Part shown: in pieces, positions 1-5,707 of the stretch
Layout of the letters: every line of letters starts with the position of its first letter
Position numbering within the stretch: the stretch's first letter is position 1
Assembly: GCA_947594335.1 (NCBI GenBank)
Contig: CANQEC010000014.1
Span: 1 to 20,357 of the forward strand
DNA length: 20,357 nt
Direction of reading: 5' to 3'
Origin: an uncultured Lachnospiraceae bacterium
Lineage (GTDB): Bacteria > Bacillota > Clostridia > Lachnospirales > Lachnospiraceae
Made by a program: the position numbers and the translations under genes
Notes under the pieces: model-generated
Seen by the model: only the letters and a program-made list of their open reading frames with translations
What the model was told of the DNA's origin: nothing
The model's database searches: none

Positions 1-48
1 GGCAGGAGTATGTCATTGGATCAACAAGCGAAAAAATAAATTATTTTA

Positions 49-77
49 TTGCAATTTTATGTAATGTGTGGTACTAT
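49..77 (+). promoter_or_regulatory. Possible promoter of the PBECR-domain gene
   Basis: A TTGCAA box at 49-54 lies 17 bases before TACTAT at 72-77, and the -10 is preceded by TG one base away (extended -10). The predicted start near 84 gives a leader of about 70 bases before the ATG at 157. Each hexamer is an imperfect match in very AT-rich DNA, so chance is possible. Confidence 0.35.
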
Positions 78-156
78 AAAACATAAGAATACTGGTTGCA
101 CAAAATGGAGTGTAATCACTAACCGAAATAGTTATTAGGCAGAAAGGAGAACCGGT

Positions 157-594
157 ATGGAGAATAAGACGGTTCGGACGGTAGAGTGTATTCCTTATGA
201 GAATAATAATGCAGTAATCTATAGTTTGGGTACTTTGGATTGGAAAATATATGGCAGTATTTCTGAAGATCATATAACAGATGAGGTAATTATCACTGGA
301 AAACAATTAGCGCATATTCGCGAGCGGCATTCGGAAGCATATATTGATATGCTGAGTCATATAAAAGATATTTTGGATGATCCAGATTACATAATTAAAG
401 ATAAGCGTCCAAACACAGGACTGGTTATAAAAAGAATTAATGAGGAGAAAGAAAGTTCATTATTGGTACTTAAAATAAGTACGACAGGTGAACAAAAGGG
501 ACACAAGAATTCTATTATTACCAGTTGGAAAATTACAGAGAAGAGATTGAAAAATTATCTGAAAAACAAAGATGTCATATATATTAAAGAATAA
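157..594 (+). CDS. PBECR-type nuclease-domain protein (Barnase/EndoU/ColicinE5-D/RelE-like fold)
   Basis: This 145-residue protein of about 17 kDa has no signal peptide or membrane segment. Residues 45-140 look like the PBECR family (phage-Barnase-EndoU-ColicinE5/D-RelE-like nuclease), closest by eye to PBECR3. The features seen are a HIRERH motif near residue 53, a central DDPDYI element, a conserved Lys-rich strand, and the C-terminal KNSIITSWKITEKRL block that carries the family's terminal Lys/Thr/Lys pattern. Members occur as toxin or effector domains in phages and mobile elements and are predicted RNases; activity here is inference. The start is set by AAGGAGA eight bases upstream. No antitoxin-like gene lies beside it: the next DNA is a candidate structured RNA and gene remnants. 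The AT-rich composition differs from the operons to the right, which suggests acquisition by transfer. The fold family is fairly sure; the biological role is not. Confidence 0.68.
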   Translation: MENKTVRTVECIPYENNNAVIYSLGTLDWKIYGSISEDHITDEVIITGKQLAHIRERHSEAYIDMLSHIKDILDDPDYIIKDKRPNTGLVIKRINEEKESSLLVLKISTTGEQKGHKNSIITSWKITEKRLKNYLKNKDVIYIKE

Positions 595-600
595 ATACGC

Positions 601-606
601 TATAAT
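601..606 (+). promoter_or_regulatory. -10 box of the candidate structured RNA
   Basis: A perfect TATAAT sits seven to eight bases before the first paired base of the long stem described in the next entry, just where a transcript would begin. No good -35 is seen at 16-18 bases; the nearest candidate, TGTCAT at 573-578, is 22 bases away. The positional fit with the stem is the main support. Confidence 0.35.
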
Positions 607-611
607 AGTTA

Positions 612-787
612 TAAGATAATAAGAGGTTATTTGAGGTGGTAAATTTCGTTGCAACCACACACCCCATGGGTTAAAAGAGATGCAGGAGCCGCGACGCCTG
701 CCAAATAACCTCTTAATTATTTAAATTGTGTTTTAAACTGAAATCAGGAAAACAGAGTGCGCTTACGTTGGTTGAGCGCCTTTTTTC
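612..787 (+). ncRNA. Candidate structured small RNA, family unrecognised
   Basis: A perfect 14-bp inverted repeat (620-633 with 702-715) extends by about six more pairs (614-619 with 717-722) around one bulged A. It closes a region with two internal hairpins: GTGGT/ACCAC (636-640 with 654-658) and GCAGG/CCTGC (682-686 with 697-701). A self-complementary CCCATGGG lies between them. The 5' end coincides with a TATAAT box and a terminator ends it at about 787, giving a unit of roughly 175 bases. There is no plausible reading frame inside. It matches no riboswitch class I can recall by motif. It could instead be a small MITE-like element with 14-bp terminal repeats, although no target duplication is evident. 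The pairing is seen directly; transcription is inferred. Confidence 0.42.
758..787 (+). terminator. Rho-independent terminator after the candidate RNA
   Basis: GCGCT at 759-763 pairs with AGCGC at 775-779 across an 11-base loop, and six T follow from 781. The stem is short. It would end transcription from the TATAAT at 601 or from the PBECR gene, just before the gene remnants begin. Confidence 0.5.
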
Positions 788-796
788 TTTATCCTA

Positions 797-1027
797 CAAG
801 AATTTGAATCTTATAGAACAGATGATTCAGGGAAATTTTATGATCTGGAAATCCAGAGATCCGACCTTGGGGCAGACCCGCACCGCGCAAGATATCACTC
901 CAGTGTGATTGATATGGAGAATCTTGACGCCGGGCAGGAGTTCAGAGAACTGCCGGATACGTATATCATCTTTATCACGGAAAGTGGTTTTTATGGAGAA
1001 GGACAGGCAGTTTATCGGATTCAGAGA
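797..1027 (+). pseudogene. Rpn / PD-(D/E)XK nuclease-family transposase fragment
   Basis: One frame is open from the stop at 773 through about 1027 and reads as the core of the Rpn (recombination-promoting nuclease / PD-(D/E)XK transposase) family. It shows TDDSGKFYDLEIQRSD, where the E-x-Q after the Asp is the PD-(D/E)XK signature, then RARYHSSVID, then LDAGQEF and a TYIIFITE strand. Only about 75 residues remain. The N-terminal strand that starts the nuclease core and the whole C-terminal half are missing, and no start codon with a ribosome site fits. At 1028 the same frame passes straight into a piece of an unrelated protein, so this is a deletion scar and not a working gene. The family call is from recalled motif patterns and is strong. 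Confidence 0.72.
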
Positions 1028-1030
1028 ATG

Positions 1031-1245
1031 AACCTGACCGGATACTATACACAGTGCTTTAATCGATGGGATCATAGCTGCCACATACAGAAGAGCGATG
1101 GCATCAGATGCAAAGATTATGAAATACAGGCGTACAAACCGTTAAACCTGGCATTAATAAAAGAGCATATGGAGGGAAAAGATCCATATGGCAGCGATGT
1201 AGTGGCGATTTATCCTATGCTTGAAATAATCTCTGCCAGCTTCTG
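1031..1245 (+). pseudogene. TOTE-type archaeo-eukaryotic primase fragment
   Basis: The 70 codons after the Rpn piece resemble the N-terminal part of the TOTE conflict-system primase (archaeo-eukaryotic primase-like, usually fused to a DEAD-box helicase). They contain GYYTQCFNRW, a Cys/His-bearing stretch HIQKSDGIRCKD, the block KPLNLALIKEHMEGKDPYG, and a DVVAIYPML strand that normally leads to the catalytic LLxxDxD. Just before that strand finishes, a frameshift occurs: TGCCAGCTTCTGATT continues as CQLLI in another frame while the original frame stops at 1244-1246. The catalytic Asp pair and the helicase are absent, so the fragment is dead. The fusion to the preceding Rpn piece keeps frame by chance or through recombination. 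The family call is by pattern recall. Confidence 0.58.
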
Positions 1246-1746
1246 ATTGACTATTTTTGCGACTCCTTCCTGATTGACAGTGCTCTTCGTTATGATATTA
1301 AGGGAAAGAAGTATATTGATACACCGGTCAAATATTATTTCACGGATCTGGGCCTGCAGAACGCACGCCTAAATTTTCGCCAGCTGGGAGAAACGCATAC
1401 GATGGAGAACATCATATTCAATGAACTGAAAATACGAGGATTCAATGTAGATGTGGGTGTTGTTACTCTAAATGGACCGAATGAAAAAGGGCATGGGATC
1501 CGAAGACAGCTGGAAATTGATTTTGTCTGCAGCAAGGGGTCCAGGCGTTATTATATCCAGTCGGCCTATGCAGTTCCGGATCAGGCCAAAATGGAGCAGG
1601 AACAGCGTTCTCTGATGCTGACTGGTGATTTCTTTAAGAAGATTATCATTACGAAAGACGCGCCGACATCATATTACAATAAAGATGGGGTACTAATTAT
1701 GAGTATTTATGATTTTCTGTTGAATGAAGGTGGCTTGTATAACTAA
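1237..1746 (+). pseudogene. DUF4143 AAA+ ATPase, C-terminal remnant
   Basis: About 168 codons in one frame match the C-terminal DUF4143 region of bacterial AAA+ ATPases of the AAA_14/DUF4143 group. The visible blocks are SFLIDSALRYDIKGKKYI, KYYFTDLGLQNARLNFRQ, GETHTMENIIFNELKIRG, a DVGVV strand, QLEIDFVCSKGSRRYYIQ (PD-(D/E)XK-like), and a terminal IITKDAPTSYYNKDG. The N-terminal ATPase half, with Walker A and B, is absent, and the fragment begins exactly where the primase remnant breaks off. A 114-residue internal start at 1402 is possible, but ATG 1402 lies in mid-domain and lacks a good ribosome site. The reading frame to the native stop is intact, suggesting fairly recent truncation. Confidence 0.72.
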
Positions 1747-1777
1747 TTATCTAGGAAATACTTAAGAGAAAGAATAG

Positions 1778-2011
1778 AACAAAGAGAAAATTTTTAGCAG
1801 GAAACTCCGGGAATTTATGGGGGATCCCATCTGGCCCGGCGGGGATTATAAAAAATACTTTGAGCAGGTGGCATGACACTAACGCAGTATAAAAAAAGTG
1901 ATTCAATCCAGCTGGACCGGGTATGTGGACGGGATGATCCCGCTTATTCTGGTGGCTGCCTTCATGGCGGTGCTGGCGGTTCTTATAGCCATCGCCCAAA
2001 GAAAGTATTGA
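1778..2011 (+). pseudogene. C-terminal remnant of a membrane protein, two in-frame stops
   Basis: One frame reads as protein before and after two stops, TGA at 1874 and TAA at 1880. The first part contains GDPIWPGGDYKKYFEQ and the second contains SSWTGYVDGMIPL, followed by a hydrophobic helix of about 20 residues and a short basic tail AQRKY before the stop at 2009-2011. A single helix plus positive tail is a common end for transporter or permease proteins. I do not recognise the family. It lies just upstream of a strong terminator, probably its own. It most likely lost its 5' part in the same events that produced the three remnants before it. Confidence 0.42.
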
Positions 2012-2031
2012 TTTTGAATGGAAATGATAAT

Positions 2032-2080
2032 AACAATTCGGTTTCCGCATAGAACAACGCGGAAATCGAATTGTTTTTTT
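2032..2080 (+). terminator. Strong rho-independent terminator
   Basis: A 17-base arm (2032-2048) pairs with 2059-2075 with one G-U wobble, loop of ten, followed by seven T (2074-2080). It separates the decayed region from the SDR gene. Confidence 0.85.
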
Positions 2081-2120
2081 ATTGATTTAAATTTACAATG
2101 ACAATAGAAAATGTAAATTT
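2071..2120 (+). promoter_or_regulatory. Possible promoter and palindromic operator before the SDR gene
   Basis: AAATTTACA at 2089-2097 and TGTAAATTT at 2112-2120 form a perfect 9-base inverted repeat with a 14-base spacer. The left arm overlaps a -10-like TACAAT (2094-2099) that lies 17 bases from a poor -35 (TTGTTT, 2071-2076). The right arm abuts the ribosome site GGAAGGAG. A repressor site, or an RNA hairpin masking the ribosome site, would both fit. The palindrome is certain; the promoter is weak. Confidence 0.42.
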
Positions 2121-2137
2121 GGAAGGAGTGTATCAAA

Positions 2138-2917
2138 ATGAAATTGGAAGGAAGAACCTGTGTATTTGCCGGAGCGAGCGGCGGCGACGGGGCAGCGGCA
2201 GTAAAGGCGCTTTGCGCTGGCGGAATGAATGTAGTGATGATGACCCATCAGCCTGCACAGGCGCAGAAGCTACTGGAAGAGATCAGAGAATCGGGAAGTA
2301 TTGGAATGTGTGAGGCAGTTATGGACGGGAACTGCCAGGATCCGCCCAAAACAGATGGTGAAGTGTATCAGGAAATCTTTGAAAGATTCGGTTCGATCGA
2401 TGTGATTATCAGTAATACCGGCGGCGATGGAATGGAGGACAGCATTGACACGGTAGATACAGCAGGTCTGCTTAAGGACGTGGGACATTTACTGGGCGGT
2501 TCTTACGGAATGCTGAAAGCGGCGCTTCCGTATCTGAGAAAAAGCAGAGCGCCGCGTGTGATTTTCATGACGACGGTGGAGGGGGTCCGTGGCGGCAGGC
2601 TGGAAAGCTTTGCCAATGCGGTTGCGAAAGGTGCGGTCTGGTCTCTGATGAAAAACTGCGCTGCCAGACTAATACCGGAGGGAATTACGGTAAACTGTAT
2701 TTCCAAAGGCGCGATTGAACGTCTGAAACCTCAGGGAATGGGGAAGGCGGATATGCCGGACTTCAAAGATACCTCAGCTATGCTGCCATATATTCCGGCG
2801 GGAAGAATGGGAACACCGGACGACCTGGCGCAGGCGATCTGCTATCTGGCAAGTGAAGAGACATCCTATCTGACGGGAACGACACTGGATGTCAGCGGAG
2901 GGTTGAGTCTGGTATAG
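2138..2917 (+). CDS. SDR-family protein with a non-canonical active site
   Basis: This 259-residue cytosolic protein has the normal length and fold of a classical short-chain dehydrogenase/reductase. The cofactor loop G12-A-S-G-G16-D-G18 fits TGxxxGxG, the NNAG motif is S-N93-T-G-G, and the C-terminal block GTPDDLAQAICYLASEE...GTTLDVSGG is typical. The active site is not: the usual Ser is in M-T145-T146, and the position four before the conserved Lys164, normally Tyr, is Asn160 (FANAVAKGAV). Without the Tyr proton donor, ordinary oxidoreductase chemistry is doubtful; it may use another residue, bind nucleotide only, or act on an unusual substrate. The start is supported by GGAAGGAG ten bases upstream. 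It may share a transcript with the membrane protein that follows after 158 bases. Fold is near certain; activity unknown. Confidence 0.85.
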   Translation: MKLEGRTCVFAGASGGDGAAAVKALCAGGMNVVMMTHQPAQAQKLLEEIRESGSIGMCEAVMDGNCQDPPKTDGEVYQEIFERFGSIDVIISNTGGDGMEDSIDTVDTAGLLKDVGHLLGGSYGMLKAALPYLRKSRAPRVIFMTTVEGVRGGRLESFANAVAKGAVWSLMKNCAARLIPEGITVNCISKGAIERLKPQGMGKADMPDFKDTSAMLPYIPAGRMGTPDDLAQAICYLASEETSYLTGTTLDVSGGLSLV

Positions 2918-3075
2918 CCGCTTGTGAGCGGCCGGTGTGCAGGAAAAACTGGAGCAGATGACAAAAGAGCTGTCAGGGTGATGGCGAAAACCTGCAGTCC
3001 GGATATCCGATCCATCGATCCGGCTGTGATAAGGAAACTGTAGTATCCGGAGAACAGTGCAAAGGGAGGGGAAGC

Positions 3076-3759
3076 ATGGATTATAAGAAAAGGATGCGCC
3101 TGGCAAACCGCAGGTTGAGAAGAAAGATGGCAGAGGACCGCGATCAGAGGTCTTTCCATAGTAAATCTTATCATCGCTATTTTGAGGGATATGCAGAATA
3201 TGAGATGGTCAATGAAAAAGGGAAAAAGACACTCCGGAGGGTGTACACTGGCGCCTGGTATCGGCAGGATCTGAAAGCGGCTGCTTATGTTGGCCTTCGA
3301 ATCTTCTATGTGCTTCTGGCTGTTGGAGTGCTGTTTCTTTTCGGAGCGGCGGCAGTCTACCAGAAAGAGAGCGGCAATGTACTTTATGTAGTGCTGCCGG
3401 AGGCCGCAACGGTTGGATTCCTGATATACCTGCTTTATATACTGCTGGTCAATTACTTATTTGTACCCCGGAAGATGACAATTAATGACTATCGTGTATC
3501 TTCAAGATCACTGAAAAATGGCTCTTTTGGCTGCGCGGCCTGTCTGGCGGCTGATGGATTGACAACCCTGTTGTATCTGATGCTGCACAGAGGGGCCTAT
3601 GCAGGTATCTGGTATGCGGTTCTGGAATTTCTTGGCGCCTCTGCCTTATCCGCTGCCATATATCTGACGGAAGGCAGGATCCCTTATCTCATGGAGGAGA
3701 ATGAGAACAAACCGGGTGAAGATGATATCGTGATTGTATCCGATGAAAATTTCGAATAA
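3076..3759 (+). CDS. Four-helix membrane protein of unknown function
   Basis: The 227-residue protein begins with a very basic segment (residues 4-25, many Arg and Lys) and a soluble N-terminal part rich in Tyr and His. It then has four predicted membrane helices at about 68-95, 103-130, 152-170 and 176-198, and ends in an acidic tail (MEENENKPGEDD and onward). The positively charged N-terminus suggests that both ends face the cytoplasm. I see no catalytic motif and do not recognise a named family. AGGGAGGGG sits six bases before the ATG. It lies between an SDR-like gene and the substrate-binding gene of an ABC importer, with a terminator directly after it, so it is more likely transcribed with the SDR gene than with the importer. 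Confidence 0.75.
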   Translation: MDYKKRMRLANRRLRRKMAEDRDQRSFHSKSYHRYFEGYAEYEMVNEKGKKTLRRVYTGAWYRQDLKAAAYVGLRIFYVLLAVGVLFLFGAAAVYQKESGNVLYVVLPEAATVGFLIYLLYILLVNYLFVPRKMTINDYRVSSRSLKNGSFGCAACLAADGLTTLLYLMLHRGAYAGIWYAVLEFLGASALSAAIYLTEGRIPYLMEENENKPGEDDIVIVSDENFE

Positions 3760-3782
3760 CAGGCAATTTGTGCAGTTTCCGC

Positions 3783-3825
3783 GGCAAACGTCATATATTT
3801 TTGGCGTTTGCCACAAGTTTTTTGA
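3783..3825 (+). terminator. Rho-independent terminator
   Basis: GGCAAACG at 3783-3790 pairs with CGTTTGCC at 3805-3812, two more pairs are possible inward (one G-U), and a run of six T (3819-3824) follows a short ACAAG. It ends the SDR/membrane-protein unit. Confidence 0.72.
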
Positions 3826-3833
3826 GGGCTTAT

Positions 3834-3901
3834 CATTTCCTGTTTGGAATAATAACGGTAAAATCAGGAAATGGACATAATCATTGACGATAATTTATAA
3901 T
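3834..3901 (+). promoter_or_regulatory. Promoter of the ABC importer with overlapping palindrome
   Basis: TGGACA (3872-3877) and a perfect TATAAT (3896-3901) are 18 bases apart, with a leader of about 45 bases to the ATG at 3953. A perfect 9-base inverted repeat, CATTTCCTG (3834-3842) and CAGGAAATG (3865-3873), runs into the -35 box with a 22-base spacer. Its position suits a repressor or activator operator. Which protein would bind is unknown; the LysR protein encoded at 10915-11790 is a candidate only. Confidence 0.6.
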
Positions 3902-3952
3902 ACAGACATCAAGAACGTAATTCAAACAAAAGTACAAAAGGAGGATAACTTT

Positions 3953-5512
3953 ATGAAGAACAAAATGTTCAAAAAAGCAGCAGCTCTGGCATTGAGTGCA
4001 TCGATGCTGGTGGGAATGACCGCCTCGGCGGAAGTTCTGGAAAATGGCCGTTTCGACAAGATTAATGTCGCGCTGGCGATCGATCCCCAGGATCTGGAGC
4101 CGGACTCGGTAAACAATGATCCGCGGTTCTATTTTATCTATTCTCTCTATGAGACGCTGTTCGATATGGCGGACGACGGCAGCCGTGAACTGAGACCCTG
4201 TATGGCGGCTGGTTACGAGGAAGTGGACGATACCACATGGAAGATCACGCTGAAAGATAATGTGTATGACTGGAATGGGAATCAGATCACATCAAGCGAC
4301 GTAAAATTCAGCCTGGAGTGGCTGGTTGAGAGCGGCAACGCGATTCGCTTTGATTATTTCGATTCTGTAGAAGTGATCGACGATCTGACTTTTAATATGC
4401 ACTGGAAAGAACCATTGCCGGCAGTTTCCGAAGCGGAATTCCCGCTGACACGGGCGCTGGTATTTTCCCAGGCATCCTATGAGGCGAACGGCAGCTTTGC
4501 TACCAATCCGGTTGGTACCGGCGCTTATAAGGTAAAAGAATTTACTTCCGGCTCCAAACTGGTTCTGGAAGCGAACGACGATTACTGGGGCCTGGCTTAT
4601 ATTGACGAACTGGAGCCGAGACACCGTGCAAACGTGCAGGAGATTGAGTTCCAGGTGATCACTGAGGCTTCTACAGCTGTGGTTGGTCTTGAGACCGGTA
4701 CGGTGGACCTCTGCTCCTATGTTCCGATCGCGATGATGGAAGAATTTGAGAACAGTTCCCTCGCGGATCAGTACACGACAGAAGTAACAGTATCCGGCGA
4801 CTATTACTACATCGCTCCGAACTGTCTGAATCTGGATGAGAACCTGCGTAAGGCAATCTTCTACGCGATTGACAATGCTTCCGTAGCTACGGCGATGGGT
4901 GGTACCTATGTACCGATGGATACTTTCGGAACCTCCTACTTCAGTGATTACGATGAATCCCTGATCCTGAATGATACCTTTATCACAGATTATGATATGG
5001 ATAAAGCAAAAGAGTATCTGGCTGCTTCCGACTATGATGGACGGACACTGGTACTTTTGACCAATAACTCTGAGGCAGCCCGTGCGGCGGCACAGATGAT
5101 TCAGGCTTTCCTGCTTCAGATCGGCGTGCAGACGGAAATCCAGTCCGTGACAACGGACAATTTCGAGACGCAGATTGCCCAGGAGAGCGGCTGGGATCTC
5201 GGTATGAATACGATCGGCGGCCCGGATATGGTTGGCGCATGGCATCTGCTGTTTGACAATGAAGTAAACGGAGACGCGACCACCTGCTGGGTAAGAGATG
5301 AAGAACTTCAGAATCTGTATGAAACGGCCTGTGCGGATGCGACCCATGACGCAGAACATATGCGCGCCTGCCTGGATTATGTGATTGAACATGCGTACTG
5401 TTACTCTTTGGTTGGTACCAGCAGTGCCCTGATATATTCCAATAAGATTACGGATCTGTACAAGCGTGAGGGTTACTATACAGTTTCCAGTTCCACTTAT
5501 GAGGGACAGTAA
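3953..5512 (+). CDS. ABC importer substrate-binding protein, family 5 (peptide/opine/nickel class)
   Basis: This 519-residue extracytoplasmic receptor is of the SBP_bac_5 (OppA/DppA/NikA) class. Residues 1-26 are a Sec signal with a basic start and a hydrophobic core ending ASA, cut before Glu27. The mature part has the family blocks: LYETLFDM near 60, a lobe that passes DVKFSLEWL, then NPVGTGAYKVKEF, LRKAIFYAIDN, and a C-terminal ALIYSNKI near the end. It would deliver ligand to the permeases encoded next. Unlike almost all Gram-positive binding proteins, it has no lipobox Cys anywhere near the signal cleavage site, so it would not be lipid-anchored in the usual way. The start at 3953 is chosen because AGGAGG lies nine bases upstream and the signal peptide begins there; the in-frame ATG at 3884 lies within the promoter. 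Ligand cannot be told from sequence. Confidence 0.92.
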   Translation: MKNKMFKKAAALALSASMLVGMTASAEVLENGRFDKINVALAIDPQDLEPDSVNNDPRFYFIYSLYETLFDMADDGSRELRPCMAAGYEEVDDTTWKITLKDNVYDWNGNQITSSDVKFSLEWLVESGNAIRFDYFDSVEVIDDLTFNMHWKEPLPAVSEAEFPLTRALVFSQASYEANGSFATNPVGTGAYKVKEFTSGSKLVLEANDDYWGLAYIDELEPRHRANVQEIEFQVITEASTAVVGLETGTVDLCSYVPIAMMEEFENSSLADQYTTEVTVSGDYYYIAPNCLNLDENLRKAIFYAIDNASVATAMGGTYVPMDTFGTSYFSDYDESLILNDTFITDYDMDKAKEYLAASDYDGRTLVLLTNNSEAARAAAQMIQAFLLQIGVQTEIQSVTTDNFETQIAQESGWDLGMNTIGGPDMVGAWHLLFDNEVNGDATTCWVRDEELQNLYETACADATHDAEHMRACLDYVIEHAYCYSLVGTSSALIYSNKITDLYKREGYYTVSSSTYEGQ

Positions 5513-5548
5513 GCGCGGCATCTCAAAAGAATCAGGATGAATGCCTGA

Positions 5549-5624
5549 GAGCTGCTGCATAATTTATAAACAGGTTTTTGTGTATTAAAATCTACCAGTA
5601 TAATTATGCAGCGGCTCTTTTTTT
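5549..5624 (+). terminator. Terminator between binding protein and permeases
   Basis: A 16-base arm (5549-5564) pairs with 5602-5617 with one G-U pair, loop of 37, and seven T (5618-5624) follow. It ends or attenuates transcripts of the binding-protein gene, allowing that protein to be made in excess over the membrane parts. Confidence 0.8.
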
Positions 5625-5651
5625 GCGAAAAATATTCTGTAAACATATAAT

Positions 5652-5680
5652 TTGACAATAAAAAAACAGATAAATATTAT
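5652..5680 (+). promoter_or_regulatory. Near-consensus promoter of the permease-ATPase-hydrolase genes
   Basis: A perfect TTGACA (5652-5657), a 17-base spacer and TATTAT (5675-5680) give a near-consensus sigma-A promoter, with a start about 20 bases before the permease ribosome site TTGGAGG. It lies just after the terminator, so the downstream genes do not depend on read-through. Confidence 0.68.
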
Positions 5681-5707
5681 TTAACAAGAGCTTTTGGAGG
5701 AAAATAT

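Noticed and set aside
1..86. End of an upstream gene in the first bases
   Set aside because: All three plus frames end at stops by 86 (39, 64 and 86). The longest gives only 27 codons and no recognisable family, so no frame can be preferred.
726..908. 60-codon plus-strand frame over the start of the Rpn remnant
   Set aside because: The frame that reads as Rpn protein is a different one, and this one has no ribosome site or similarity.
2917..2932. GCCGCT-TGTG-AGCGGC hairpin after the SDR gene as a terminator
   Set aside because: The stem is perfect but no T run follows, so it is not a standard terminator; at most an RNA-stability element.
2981..3043. 20-codon frame between the SDR gene and the membrane-protein gene
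   Set aside because: No convincing ribosome site or similarity; too short to support.
4292..5560. 422-codon minus-strand frame opposite the binding-protein gene
   Set aside because: It is a shadow of a well-supported gene: Cys-, His- and Arg-rich, with no ribosome site and no domain.
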